Positions 13,331 to 24,457 are shown, numbered from the stretch's first letter. The stretch: 64,000 nucleotides of DNA from Flaccisagitta enflata (GCA_965153355.1 OZ231127.1:53258001-53322000), one strand, 5' to 3'. The notes: generated by a model from the letters alone, not told the origin. Numbers and translations: made by a program.

Positions 13331-13374
13331 GGATAACAACGGCATTTGCGACATTAAGAACATTGAGACGTAAT

Positions 13375-13582
<208 letters not shown>

Positions 13583-13778
13583 AGTTCATTTAGCAGTTGA
13601 TCTCAAAAAAAACTATTGCACTTATTCGTCTTCATGGAACCCGGGACCTTTGATGGGTAGTAGCTTGGATATTTATTGGTAATTATGATTAATAGATAGA
13701 CATTGCAGGAGCTTCGCTTCGCGAATCATTTGCACCATTATGGCATAGCAAGAGCAAGCCTGATCATGTAATAATCTT

Positions 13779-13926
13779 TTTTAGTCGCGGACACGCAACT
13801 CTATAAGCGACACCCAATGCAGAACCAATCGGCGACACCCAATGTAGAACCAATAGGCGCAGCTCCGGCGCAGCTCCGGCGCAGCTCCGGCGCAGCTCCG
13901 GCGCAGCTCCGGCGCAGCTCCGGCGC
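13779..13926. repeat. Element left end plus 22-bp and 11-bp tandem repeats
   Basis: The left end of a hairpin-ended element (TTTTTTAGTCGCGGACACGC) runs straight into two copies of a GCGACACCCAATG-AGAACCAAT unit. Then come about six perfect copies of GGCGCAGCTCC (13857-13925). The 11-bp array is the most GC-rich patch of the area. Confidence 0.85.
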
Positions 13927-14078
13927 TAGATGCATCTGCATAAGCAACGCCGACCGGTAGCGGCACAATTCTGGCGTCTTTGACTCTTTGGTGCCTGTAA
14001 CGTCGCCTCGACACGCTAATAAGACCGCTCAAGGGACAACTCAATGAGAGCTGCAAAGCGTCCAGCAGCGCAGCAGCG

Positions 14079-14196
14079 ATGGCGAAGCAACAGCAGCAAT
14101 CCTCACAATCGTCTTCGGGAAAACAACAATCACTATCATCAACCACCGCGCTATCAGCACTTGGTACGGCCGATAATTTGGAATTCGATATTTCAG
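14079..14196 (+). CDS. Candidate first coding exon, unknown Gln/Ser-rich protein
   Basis: ATG at 14079 opens 39 codons rich in Gln and Ser (MAKQQQQSSQSSSGKQQ..., then a mixed ALSALGTADNLEFDIS segment). It ends at CAG before a GTTACT donor and leaves one base of a codon. A competing upstream ATG at 14045 reads another frame through the same bases. The product is not recognised. If the chitin synthase N-terminus lies upstream of this window, this would be a gene within its intron; it could also be the start of a separate gene. No TATA-like element was identified. Confidence 0.35.
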
Positions 14197-14433
14197 GTTA
14201 CTTTCTTGGCAACTGTCGCGTGACATTAATGATAATAATGATGATGATGATAAAGATGATAATCACAATGCTGGACTTACGACGACAAAGGGGATGACAA
14301 TAATTGATAACGATAATGTTCAAGTAACCGATGTAAATGATAACTGGTTGATGATAATGGTTACATTTATATAAGTGGATGTGCGGACAAATATGATTGG
14401 ATGGATGATAATGATATTGATCGGTTTGTACAG

Positions 14434-14528
14434 TATCTCAAAACTTCGTGGATCCCGAAGAAGAACTGCCTCACATTGACGACTTGATGGTGTCAAACGA
14501 ACGGCAACTTCAACGCAACAGGAGAATG
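14434..14528 (+). CDS. Candidate second exon of the same unknown gene
   Basis: Follows a TTTGTACAG acceptor. Its first two bases complete the codon left by 14196, after which 31 codons stay open (SQNFVDPEEELPHIDDLM... RNRRM) to a possible ATG|GTGATG donor. The acidic then basic composition is protein-like. Immediately downstream a different frame (QQENGDDVNLSRANEDYAS...) is open, so a frameshift or another splice choice is possible. No domain is recognised. Confidence 0.33.
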
Positions 14529-14639
14529 GTGATGACGTGAATCTCTCGAGAGCTAACGAAGATTATGCCAGCAACCAAAATGCCGATGGTATTGATCGTT
14601 GACAAATCTTTTGACTTCTTTTCCAATGAGGATGATTAA

Positions 14640-15006
14640 AGACCGGGTATGGATGAATATGATGATGTGGAGGGCAATGTCAAACATAGTAATGATGATA
14701 ATGATGGAGTGAATGGCAAAGATAATGAAGCAGATGGCGATGATAATGATGGCAACAGTGATGATGATGGCAATGATAACGCTGGTGATGGTAACAAGTA
14801 CGTAGAATGATCATAATGATGATGATGATGATGACAATAGTGATTATGATGATGATGATGACAGTGATAATGATGCTGATGACAGTGATGATTAGGATGA
14901 ATATAGTGATGATTAGGATGATTATGCTGATGATTAGGATGACAATGATGATGATGATGATAAGGATGATGATGATGATTGATGATTATGATTATTTGGA
15001 TGATGA

Positions 15007-15046
<40 letters not shown>

Positions 15047-15234
15047 TGGGAAAATGATGATGATGATTGGGATGATGATGATGATTGGGATGATGATGAT
15101 GATTGGGATGATGATGATGATTGGGATGATGATGATGATTGGGATGATGATTGGGATGATGATGATGATTGGGATGATGATGATGATTGGGATGATGATG
15201 ATGATTGGGATGATGATGATGATTTGGATGAAAT
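14640..15234. repeat. GAT-rich microsatellite and 18-bp TGG-GAT minisatellite
   Basis: GAT/GATAAT-rich sequence leads into (GAC)n at 15007-15046, then about nine copies of a GATGATGATGATGATTGG unit to 15232. The Asp-rich, Met-rich and Ser-rich frames are repeat translations. A 53-codon Asp/Asn-rich frame at about 14651-14809 has the same origin. Confidence 0.9.
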
Positions 15235-15395
15235 AAACCGCCTAGTTCGAGACTTGATGAAACTTTTGAATTTCCTACCCACCACTTCTCTATTGAAAAT
15301 GTTATTCCCTCCTTCTTTCTGCCAAACAATCCGTTAGAACTAACTTTTGGATATACATGGGCCCAAATGTCTCTTATCATTCTCAGTTCCAAAGA

Positions 15396-15543
15396 AAACA
15401 AGGCCGGATACACGGCCATCAGTTGCGGACGGGTGGGCAGGGGCAGAAATGCGCGTTTTCCCACTTTTCGACTCGATGGTTACGGCCGACCAACGGACAG
15501 ACGGACAAAGCCTCTTATAGAGTTGCGTGTCCGCAACTAAAAA
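15396..15543 (-). mobile_element. Complete hairpin-ended element
   Basis: One of the best copies. On the minus strand: T-run, perfect AGTTGCGGACACGCAACT hairpin, CTATAAGAGGC, CCGTCTGTCCG core, CGAGTCGAAAAGTGGG, CGCGCATTTCTGCCCCTGCC, CCGTCCGCAACT, right hairpin GGCCGTGTATCCGGCC and TTGTT. The left arm and right subterminal motif match over ten bases. Confidence 0.92.
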
Positions 15544-15606
15544 TGGGACGAGCGAAAAAAACTCCGGCGATATCCACGAATAAAGAAAGCTAACCGCGGC
15601 GCCTCT

Positions 15607-15607
<1 letters not shown>

Positions 15608-15682
<75 letters not shown>

Positions 15683-15690
15683 GCAACAAC
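15608..15690. repeat. CAA microsatellite
   Basis: (CAA)n with two CAG interruptions at the 3' end. The Leu-only minus frame is a repeat translation. Confidence 0.97.
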
Positions 15691-16042
15691 AGCAACAATA
15701 TTGACAAAAGCTCAACAAACATGGATGCAGAAGACCAGATTACTTGGGTGCTTCACATGGCAAATGTTGGTTATTTCTTTTCACCCTCTTTACCTAATAT
15801 AAAGTGGTTAATATTAACACTCTTACCATTTTTTTTTATCAAAAATCATTCATCTTCTGTTTTTTAGCAAATTTTTTCAAAGGACCTAATTTGCATAATG
15901 TAGTGGGATAAATCAATATGCTGATATGCTGATATTGTTATTACTATTGTTAATGTATTTTTTAAGCAAGCTCTCTCATAGTTTATTTTTGATAGTTTAA
16001 TTTCTTCGCACAAAAGCTATGATTTTAAAAAACAAAAAAATA

Positions 16043-16677
16043 CACGCACTTGGCTGAGTAACAACCTTCTTTATAACAACGTTGAGGCTCAAAATGTCAG
16101 AAAAATAAGAATATTTCTAGCAACATCGTCAGCCTCAGAAAATTAAAAATATAACAACCTTTCAGCCTCAAATCCAACTAATAACAACTTTTCTCTTAGA
16201 TTTGCTATAATTTCCGTTGCATTCAATTGTAACATGCGGCGGTTTCATAGAAGGGTAGCTTTTTAGTTGCGGACACGCAACTCTATAAGAGGCTTTGTCC
16301 GTCAGTCCGTCGGTCCGTCGGTCCGTAACCATCGAGTCGAAAAGTGGGAAAACGCGCATATCCACCCCTGCCCACCCGTCCTTAACTGATGGCCGTGTAT
16401 CTGGCCTTGTTCTACTGTATTTTAGTTATAACAATATTTTGTTCCTGATTTTGAATGGTTGTTCTCCTTTAATTCATTCCTTTTCTAGATCCCTGTTATT
16501 CCAGAGAAAGCAGCAAAAGGAATGATGGTACAGACATTCTAATCAATCGTTATATTAAAAGATTGATGAAAAAAAAATAACAACAGTTTAGCAACGGTTT
16601 GAGCCTCATATCGTCTTTATAATAACAACATTGAGCCTCAGAAAAAAATAACCCGTTGTTACTCAGCCAAGTGCGTG
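16043..16677. mobile_element. TA-target MITE with nested insertion
   Basis: Termini CACGCACTTGGCTGAGTAAC and its inverse (GTTACTCAGCCAAGTGCGTG) are flanked by TA at 16041-16042 and 16678-16679. The subterminal GCCTCA and TTTATAACAAC motifs are repeated inverted. The hairpin-ended element at 16261 sits inside it. Confidence 0.9.
16261..16411 (+). mobile_element. Complete hairpin-ended element
   Basis: T-run, AGTTGCGGACACGCAACT, CTATAAGAGGC, CCGTCGGTCCGTCGG core, CGAGTCGAAAAGTGGG, subterminal CCGTCCTTAACT (two mismatches), GGCCGTGTATCTGGCC and TTGTT. It is nested in the MITE 16043-16677. Confidence 0.92.
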
Positions 16678-16956
16678 TAGTCCTTTTCCAAACAAAGTTA
16701 CATAGGATTTTGCTGATTTCTGGGATTTCTATGGAAACTTTAAGGCCAAAACAAAAATGAAAAATGAAAGAATTTAAAAAAAAAATGTTTATATTTATGA
16801 TTTTTGCTCCTCTACATTACCTCAAAGGGTGAAGGGGTACTCCAAACTTTTGCTATGTGAAGCACTCAACCAGATTTCGAGCGATGTTGAATCATTTTGC
16901 GCCAAAAAATATCTTAGTAAACCACTGTAAATACATTGATATAAACTTACAACCGA

Positions 16957-17085
16957 CAAACCGGCCAATGGACCGACATAGCCTGAGAGGGCCTGGGGGG
17001 GACGAACGAACTGAAGGACGGAATGACGAACGAAAGTCCCCCTGTGTTCTACAGGACTTCGTCCCCTTCGGGGCCGCTGCCCAAA
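16957..17085. mobile_element. Right end of a GCAGCGG-family element
   Basis: GACGAACGAA-type core followed by CCCCCTGTGTTCTACAGGAC and CCCCTTCGGGGCCGCTGCCC, identical to the right end at 24411-24457. The left end is not visible. Confidence 0.8.
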
Positions 17086-17336
17086 AACAAGTGACGCGGG
17101 GTCACAATATCGTTGCAGACGGGTGGGTGGGGGCGCTCAACCTCCATCCACACCCTCGCCCACCCCAAACACACTCACGTACACACACAATCACAATGGC
17201 AGCACCAAAATTGCAACTTGTCAACTCCATCACCATGACGGACTGATGCACCGATGAACTTACAGACCCACGGACAAACGGAGGGAAGGAGAGAGGGACA
17301 AAGCATTTTAAAGATTTGCGTGTCCGCAACTAAAAA
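17086..17336 (-). mobile_element. Hairpin-ended element, CACA-core variant
   Basis: On the minus strand the left hairpin AGTTGCGGACACGCAA is followed by GGACGGAGG core and CA-rich sequence. The right end reads ACAAGTGACGCGGGGTCAC on the plus strand, which differs from the usual ACAAGGCCGG end. The copy at 17880 has the same variant end. Confidence 0.75.
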
Positions 17337-17401
17337 GTGAACAGGGCTTTTATCCAGATGAAGCTACCTCCTCCTTTCTCCTCCCCACCCCCATTGAAAC
17401 G

Positions 17402-17614
17402 ATGCAGCAAATACGCAATTACGGCATCGTGAGCGAGCGGAAATTCGACCAAGGCTGGATACACAACTATTTTGTTTGTGCCATGGATGAACAAGGGCAA
17501 CGTGAAAAAACGCCGGCAAATCAGCTTTGTAATGAACCAACGGTTGTAGGCTTGTGCAGTAACACCCCATTAAAACCAACTCAAGCAGAGCAGAAATCCG
17601 TTTACAATGGATGA
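17402..17614 (+). CDS. Doubtful coding-like open frame
   Basis: A frame beginning QIRNYGIVSERKFDQG and ending in TGA at 17614 has non-repetitive composition with Cys, Trp and Tyr residues. The acceptor ATGCAG at 17407 follows a C/T-rich stretch. It lies between two hairpin-ended elements and the minus strand is also partly open. No family is recognised, and it may be unique non-coding sequence. Confidence 0.2.
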   Translation: MQQIRNYGIVSERKFDQGWIHNYFVCAMDEQGQREKTPANQLCNEPTVVGLCSNTPLKPTQAEQKSVYNG

Positions 17615-17879
17615 AGAATGAACATGGCGAATAAGTAGGTGCTTGTGGGTGTGCACTGTGCAGGGGCAGTAATGCGGGTGGGCATGGGCGGTATGTGGGG
17701 CTGGGGCGGGGCGGGGGCTGGGCAGGGGCCGGACGTGATGCTTAAAAATAGCTTTTTAAACCGATTTTCACGTTATAGATATTCCTTCCTACCAAGGGAC
17801 ACACCCCCTCAATGAGTCACTTAGCAAGCGACTAAAAATAGTAACTAAGTGAGGGATTCGTCACAGACATGTATACATG

Positions 17880-18119
17880 ATAACAAGTGATGCGGGGTCA
17901 CAATATCGTTGCGGATGGGTGGGCAGGGGCATCCAATCCCCAGCCTCGACCCAACCACACTCCCAACCCCCCTCCAACACACTCACACACACACAATACC
18001 GACAGCAGCATCCTAAATACGCGTTTTTCGCGTTTCCAACTCAAGCTTGACAACCCGAGCGTGACCGACAGACCGACGGACGGACAAAGCCTCTTATAGA
18101 GTTGCGTGTCCGCAACTAA
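17880..18119 (-). mobile_element. Hairpin-ended element, CACA-core variant
   Basis: Plus-strand order: ACAAGTGATGCGGGGTCAC, CGTTGCGGATGGGTGGGCAG, CACACACACA core, GACCGACAGACCGACGGACG, TTATAGAGTTGCGTGTCCGC, AACTAAAG. It shares its right end with 17086-17336. Confidence 0.82.
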
Positions 18120-18835
18120 AGATAAAGAATGAAAGAAGAATGTAGACTACCAAGCATCTGTATTATTGACCCAGGTCGAGGGGTTGTAATGCCTAATGAA
18201 TTTCCTTATTAGAATTATCCACCACGACTCACGCTCCTCAATTAGGCTTTTTATTGGAAATAGAATAAAGTATGGCAAAAACTCCATCCTTGCGGTTGTC
18301 TTTTTATCTTATTTGGTAGTTTTTTGGTTACAAGTTCCTTCTTTAAGCAGAATTTATCTCTGGCAGCTTTTTTGAAGACAAAACGTCATGAAATGCTTCT
18401 GTGTCTGTGAGGTTGTATCGCTTCCAGAAATCATGCATTTTATAACACAACAAGGCGCGATGCGAAACCCAATCTTGCTCTGAATAGCATTTTTACAACT
18501 TCTTAGGAGTATTTTTTTTTTTTCAGTAGTTTGTCATTACATGGGTCGGTCTGTCTGCTGGTGCGTTCATACATTGCATTTACTCTGAATTGCTATTTTT
18601 GATGTTGTGAAGGAAAATGAAAATTGCGTTCATGGAACTCTGATTTGACCCTAAGACCAGAAATTAACAACCGCATTTGTGGAGTTCTCCATTGTATTTC
18701 CACCGATAACCTAGGGTGGACTATTTCAGTTAATTTTGCGTCAGCTGAAATTTCATATTACCTTCCTTCCTACCTTCCTTCCTACAGACATGCCCTCACA
18801 TGGAGTCACTTCGCCAGTGACTGAAAACACGCAGC
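18120..18835. other. No supported feature
   Basis: AT-rich sequence with open frames up to 66 codons but no splice context or recognisable product. CCTTCCTACCTTCCTTCC-type repeat lies at about 18762-18785. Confidence 0.5.
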
Positions 18836-18872
18836 TTCGCCACGGCATGTGTGTGTGTGTTAGACCTCCCAC

Positions 18873-18953
<81 letters not shown>

Positions 18954-18970
18954 ATGTGTGCGTACGGGTG
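18836..18970. repeat. GT microsatellite
   Basis: (GT)n at about 18877-18944 ends in CGCGCGCG, with flanking degenerate GTGTGT. Confidence 0.95.
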
Positions 18971-19373
18971 TGTGGGTGGGTGGTGTCTTCCTCTGCCCAC
19001 CCCCCCCGCCTTCCCCACGTCAATATTGCTAACTCCGCATTAAATGTTGCAATATATAGATGAATGGAAATAAAATATATTTGTTTTCCTCATTTCTCAA
19101 ATTCTTTCTGGGCAGAAATGTACGCATCCACACTTTTCCGATGGAGCATCACAAACTGATGCACTAGACTAGTTGACAGAACTACGAGTATGAAAAGATG
19201 GCGCGCAACTAAAATGAAGACAGAGGCATGGGCTACTCGGGTGTGTCAATATGCAAAAGGTTTCTTGATCAGATTTTCATCATCAAAAAATATTACTACA
19301 TAAATACATCCCATTTTATGTTTTTTAAATTTCATTTATCTTTTTTTCTTTTCTAATCCTTATGTAACCAATA

Positions 19374-21014
19374 CACCCATCCCTAGATACCCTCCTAAAG
19401 AAAACCGAAATACCCATTTTTTCTGATTATGTGTTTTCACTCAAGTAACATGTGGGCTACTCAAAAAAATAAAAAACAAAAAAATTCACTTGAAAATTTT
19501 GGATTTTTTGCCATTTTTAGGCAAAAAAACACTATATTTTGCATTTTTTTCTCTCTAAATCCATAGAAAATGTTAGTTATGCCCCTGTGAGCCATGGAAT
19601 TGGTAGGCATAGATGAAACACACTAGCTGACATGCATAGTAACTAGTTTGAAGCATTTTTGGTTCAATAACATCTAAAAAATCACAAAAAAAAACAAAAA
19701 AAGCTATTTTTTTGCATTCATCTCACTTTTTCTGTCGTAAATATTTCGCTAGATTTAACCCCATTTTTGAGGTCTGATCTTTTTCCTCTCTAGCTTGTAG
19801 TTTGTAACAAGGATGTAGAAAATGTCCTAGCATTAATTTGCGCAACTATTTATACTGTTCTTAAGGTTAGGGACGCTTAAATTTCAATGACTGATAGAAT
19901 TTTAGCCGTGTAACTGGGTACCACTTCTTTGTTATTGTAGTTTTCAAGAATCTACGACAGTTTTTCTCCGATGGTTACGACTTTTTTCACTTTTAACTAA
20001 TAAGAAATGTTAGTTGTGCCACTGTGAGATATGGAATTGATAGGCATAGGTGAAACACACTAGCTGGTTTGCAAAGCAACTAGTTTGAAGCATTTTTGAT
20101 TTGTTATTAGCAAGAAAGTCACAATAAAGTCACAAAAATAACTATTTTTTTGCGTTTTATTACTTTTAATTTTGAAAAAAACTTTAAAAATGCTATCAAT
20201 TTTTGTGAAAATATCAAAGAGCCCTCTTGACAAGGTTTCATTTTCATCAGTTCCAGTAAATAGAGCTCCTATCCTATACAAAAATGTAAAAAAAAACCAA
20301 ATGCAATGTTGCTTTTTATCTGATCTTGCTATGAGAAAGCAGTGGGGTCTTTTCTGCTCTTTTCAAGCTGATTTTGAAGCAGTTACTTGATCAAAAACTC
20401 ATCGCACATGCTGTTATGCTTACCCTGGATTCTATTTTACCCATTCTATGACTTACAAGAGCATTTTTAAAGTTTTCTCAAAGTTAGAAGTAGAAAAATA
20501 GTTATTTTTGCTTTTTTAAGTGATTTTTTAACTAATAACGAACCAAGAATGCTTCAAACTAGTTGCTTTGCATACCAGCTAGTGCGTTTCACCTATGCCT
20601 ACCAATTCCATGTCTCACAGTGGCACAACTAACATTTTCTATTGGTTAAAAGTAAAAAAAATCCTAAAAATGCAAAAAAATAGCTTTTTTTGCTCTTTTT
20701 TTGTGATTTTTAAGATGTTAATGAACCAAAAATGCTTCAAACTAGTTACAATGCATGTCAGCTAGTGTGTTTCATCTATGCCTACCAATTCCATGGCTCA
20801 CAGGGGCATAACTAATATTTTCTACTGATTTAGAGAGAAAAAAATGCAAAAAATAGTGTTTTTTTGCCTAAAAATGGCAAAAAATCCAAAAATTTCAAGC
20901 GGATTTTTTTGTTTTTTATTTTTTCGAGTAGCCCACATGTTACTTGAGTGAAAACACATAGTCAGAAAAAATGGGTATTTCGATTTTCTTTAGGAGGGTA
21001 TCTAGGGATGGGTG
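19374..21014. mobile_element. 1.64-kb foldback element with doubled arms
   Basis: The left end CACCCATCCCTAGATACCCT is the inverse of the right end near 21000. The arms match for several hundred bases. Each arm contains the same block twice in tandem (GTTAGTTATGCCCCTGTGAG at 19573 and the GTTAGTTGTGCCACTGTGAG version at 20008; inverses at 20600 and 20780). The central spacer is about 250-300 bp. No transposase frame was seen. Confidence 0.88.
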
Positions 21015-21430
21015 CAATATGTATATTGTTGTGCAGCTGATTTTACTGCATAATTATTACCCATAAAAAAATGAGAAAGTACTGTAATATTTTGTTACTT
21101 ATTACATAAAAGAGTAATAACGATCTTGTATTTTTATTCTAGATGATCCTAGATATTCTTCTATTTCTATTCTAGATAGAATAAATTTTTTAAAATAATA
21201 CATAAATGTTATAATTAGTATCACTATATTCCCTGATACTGTAAACTGATTAAAAGACCTTTTGCATATCAAAACACCCAAATGAGATACAGTCAGGAAG
21301 ATTTTCATTTCCAGTTAGCCAGTTTGTTGCCTAAGGTTGCAGTACAGTGTCTCATTCAAGCGCGCTACTTGGAACAAAAGGAAAATATGTAATCATAGGC
21401 AAACCAGACACATGGTTGTTAGAGTTGGGC
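21015..21430. other. No supported feature
   Basis: AT-rich unique sequence with no convincing frames or repeats. Confidence 0.5.
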
Positions 21431-21432
21431 AA

Positions 21433-21575
21433 TTTTTAGTCGCGGACACGCGACTCTACACCTTGCCGTGTCGGTCAGTCGGTAGGTCGGTCCGTTAGGA
21501 ATTTTGTTGAATTCTGAGTGGTTACTGCTCCTGCCCAACCGTCCGCGACTGGATTGCCGTGTATCCGGCCTTGTT
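21433..21575 (+). mobile_element. Complete hairpin-ended element, GTCGCGGAC subfamily
   Basis: T-run then AGTCGCGGACACGCGACT hairpin, CTACACCTTGCCGTGTC, CGGTCAGTCGGTAGGTCGG core, right subterminal CCGTCCGCGACT, GCCGTGTATCCGGCCTTGTT. Relative to the GTTGCGGAC subfamily, the T-to-C change is present in both hairpin arms and in the subterminal motif. Confidence 0.92.
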
Positions 21576-21584
21576 TTCCCTTTA

Positions 21585-21695
21585 CAGTTGCGGACTAGCA
21601 ACTCTATAAAAGGCCTTGTCCGTCCATCCGATCTCTGTTCCATTCGACCGTCTGTTGGTCTGTAGATCTGTCAAGCCTGAGTTGGAAAGTCTGAG

Positions 21696-21737
<42 letters not shown>

Positions 21738-21838
21738 GCGTGCGTGTACGTGTGCGTGTGTGTATGTGTGTGTGTGGAGGCCAGAGGGGAAGGCACTTGG
21801 CCGCGGCGATGGTGGAACCCCTTGTTAATTGTTCGTTT
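21585..21838 (+). mobile_element. Hairpin-ended element with GT core
   Basis: Left hairpin AGTTGCGGACTAGCAACT, CTATAAAAGGCCTTGTCCGT, a (GT)n tract at 21699-21775 as core, and the variant right end GGCGATGGTGGAACCCCTTG then TT. Confidence 0.8.
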
Positions 21839-21872
21839 AGCATTCCAGTAAAGTAAAGGAAGTAGCACATAC

Positions 21873-22004
21873 AATAACAAGGCCAAGTAGGCTAATAGGT
21901 GCAACTTGTTGATCGTCGAACGAATGCGTTACCAACCAACTGAACGACCGACCGACCGACCGACAGACACAGCTAGTTATACAGGTGCTTTGTCGCACCT
22001 AAAA
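21873..22004 (-). mobile_element. Hairpin-ended element, GGTGCGAC subfamily
   Basis: Minus-strand left hairpin AGGTGCGACAAAGCACCT, (GGTC)n-type core, right subterminal motif reading AGGTGCAACTTG on the plus strand (one mismatch to the left arm) and AACAAGGCC end. Confidence 0.88.
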
Positions 22005-22029
22005 ATTCCACAACGCACTTTTTTTGCCT

Positions 22030-22330
22030 TTTTTTTTGGTCGTGGTCCCGCAAATCTAAGAAGCTTTGACCATTTGTTGGTCAAGCCGTCCATTGGCCCG
22101 TGATACTCTAGTTGAAAAGTTTGAAAAAAGTGGGGGGGGGTTGCGTCCCTGTCCATCAGTCCTCAGCAATAATGTAATATTCGTTTTGCTTCAAGTTTCG
22201 AACATACACGGGGGATTTGTCTGTTTGTTGGTCTGTTCGTCCCTCCATAATGATCAAGTCGGAAAGTGCATAACTGCCCATCTCTGCCCCTGCCTGTTTT
22301 TCTTCAATGATATTGATAAGGTATGACCCT
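22030..22330 (+). mobile_element. Degraded hairpin-element sequence
   Basis: GGTCGTGGTCCCGCAAATCTAAG and GTTGGTCTGTTCGTCC-type stretches resemble eroded left ends and core. There is a poly-G run at 22132. The ends cannot be placed. Confidence 0.4.
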
Positions 22331-22435
22331 CCGTTTATCCATACCTTAGTCTGTTAGTCTCTCACGCTCGAGTTGAAAAGTGTGAAATTGTGCATTTGAA
22401 AGGCCGTGTGTGTTTGTTTCTGTCATTTATGTGTA

Positions 22436-22624
22436 ACAAGGCCGGATACACAGCCAATACCAATTGCGGATGGGTGGGCAGGGGCGGAAATGCGTGTTTT
22501 CCCACTTTTCGACTCGAGCGTGACGGACGGACCGACCGACCAACGGGCGGACGGACGGATGGACGGACAGACGGACGGACGGACGGACAAAGCCTCTTAT
22601 AGAGTCGCTAGTCAGCGACTAGAA
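22436..22624 (-). mobile_element. Complete hairpin-ended element, GTCGCTGACT subfamily
   Basis: Minus-strand left hairpin AGTCGCTGACTAGCGACT, CTATAAGAGGC, a long (CCGT)n core, CGAGTCGAAAAGTGGG, then CCATCCGCAATTGG and GGCTGTGTATCCGGCCTTGTT-like end. The left hairpin is perfect but its arm does not match this copy's right motif, so it may be a chimera of subfamilies. Confidence 0.88.
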
Positions 22625-22818
22625 ACTCGCCCGGAAGGGGGGGGATACGGAAGAATATATACCCCTGTCTAAGGCCCGTTGGTCCATCCGCTATGATCGA
22701 GTTAAAAAAGTGTTGAAACGCGCATATCCGCTGCCCCTCCCCCTCCTGCAACTAAATTGTAACCTCGGGTTAGTTCTTTCTGTACCGGATCGCGGAGTTA
22801 CATGTACTAGGGACAATG

Positions 22819-22821
<3 letters not shown>

Positions 22822-22898
<77 letters not shown>

Positions 22899-23030
22899 CA
22901 CACACACAAACAGAGTCACCGACATTTTGGGGGCGGGAGCCATAGTAATTCAATGGTTTTACCTCAGGTTACCCTCAGGTTGTTCTCAGGTTATTCTCAG
23001 GTCGTTCTCAGATTATTCTCAGGTAATTCT
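22822..23030. repeat. GA microsatellite and 12-bp CTCAGGTTATT repeats
   Basis: (GA)n at 22822-22898, then about six degenerate copies of a TTCTCAGGTTAT-like unit at 22960-23030. Confidence 0.88.
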
Positions 23031-23785
23031 TATGAAAAGACAAATCCATTTATAAAATGGCTTGTGCGAAAGTTCAATGAATGGAGCTATAGATACTGTA
23101 TATGGCTACCCAAGTCAAATGCGGGTGAGCAGGAACAGTAATGAAATAGGCTTACCCAAGAATTTGGGCAGGGGTAGTTGTGTGAAAACCGTCCATAAAA
23201 GCCTAAAAAGAGTGCTCAGCAATTTCAAGGACGACCAAAATTAGGAAGTTTTTGGCAAGAGAATTTTGATGCGGAACACGACGTCGAATTTTCATTGGCA
23301 TCATTGTTTTTTTTTGTATTATCTTGTATCGAAAGAATACGCATCTAGTGGACATCTCTTGGCCATGTTACTGTGCTGTAATTGTAATTCTTTCTAAATA
23401 TACAAAAGATATTGTTTTACAAGACTCACTTCCAGAAACCATTAACCCTGAGCCGTTAGAGGTTACAAAAAACAACTAAAGGATTTTTTATGGGGACCTG
23501 GTGAAGAAAATTTTGAAGAATTTTTTAAACACTTTTGTTTTGTAAAAAATCAAAATAATATATATATATTCAGATTTAAAATCACAAAAAATGCATATTA
23601 TAATAGCAATCAATTTAATAAATAAAAAAAAATGTATAAATACTTTTCATTCATATGATATAGAATATAGGAATCTCTTTTAAAAACAATCAAGCCCGAG
23701 CCTTTAGAGGTTACAGAAAGTAATTAAAGGATTTTTTAAGGGGACCTGGTGATAAAAATTTGAAAAAAAAATATTTTGTCCTTTT
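23031..23785. other. No supported feature
   Basis: AT-rich sequence. A block around GAGCCGTTAGAGGTTACA (23451) recurs as GAGCCTTTAGAGGTTACA (23698), about 250 bp apart, so a diverged direct duplication is present. No genes were seen. Confidence 0.5.
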
Positions 23786-23787
23786 TG

Positions 23788-24457
23788 GACAGCGGCCCCG
23801 AAGGGGACGAAGTCCTGTAGAACACAGGGGGAATCTGTCCGTCCGTCCGTCCGTACGTCCGTACGTCCGTACGTCCGTCCCCCCCCCAGCCCCATCCTCA
23901 GGGCTTCGTCTCCTTTGGGGCTCAAATCCGAGCAAAGTGGCCCAAATCCAAGCAAAATGGCCCAAATCCAGGCAAAATGGCCCAAATCCAGGCGAAATGG
24001 CCCAAATCCAGGCAAAATGGGCCAAATCTGGCTTAAAAACCTGAATTTTGGCCCCTTAAACTTAGATTCTGGCTTCTAAAACCCACATCCTAGTCTTAAA
24101 GACCCAGATCCTGATCTCTGGGACCCAAATTCTGACCTCCAAGACCAAGGTTCTGGCCTCAAAGACCTAAATCCTAGCCTCAAAGACCTAAATCCTGGCT
24201 TCAGAGACTCAGATTCTGGCCTCAGAGACCCAGATTCTGGCCTCAGAGACCCAGATCCTGGCCTGCTCTTCCCTCAATTTAACCTACAAATTAGAGAAGT
24301 TTAAGGGTACCATTGTCCATGAACTGCCTTTTGTCATTTCTCCATGGTATTCAATGAAAATTTGAATAACAGGGCATCCTGGACAGAAGGCAGACGGACG
24401 GACGGACAGATTCCCCCTGTGTTCTACAGGACTTCGTCCCCTTCGGGGCCGCTGCCC
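23788..24457. mobile_element. GCAGCGG-family element with about 60-bp inverted ends
   Basis: Left end GCAGCGGCCCCGAAGGGG, ACGAAGTCCTGTAGAACAC, GGGGGAATCTGTCCGTCCG is repeated inverted at 24395-24457. The core is a degenerate roughly 20-bp repeat (AAATCCAGGCAAAATGGCCC, then GACCCAGATTCTGGCCTCAG types). An inverted relative with the same core order is at 40797-41590. Confidence 0.9.

Noticed and set aside
13781-14146. 121-codon minus-strand frame with RRSCAGAAPEL repeats
   Set aside because: Spans an element left end and an 11-bp tandem repeat, and is antisense to a better plus-strand candidate exon.
14807-15337. Asp/Trp-rich 176-codon frame
   Set aside because: Follows the GAT and 18-bp GATTGG repeats exactly. 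Both strands are open and it ends soon after the repeat stops.
16857-17246. 129-codon plus frame
   Set aside because: Mostly overlaps ends and cores of two mobile elements (GACGAACGAA, CACACACA); no recognised protein.
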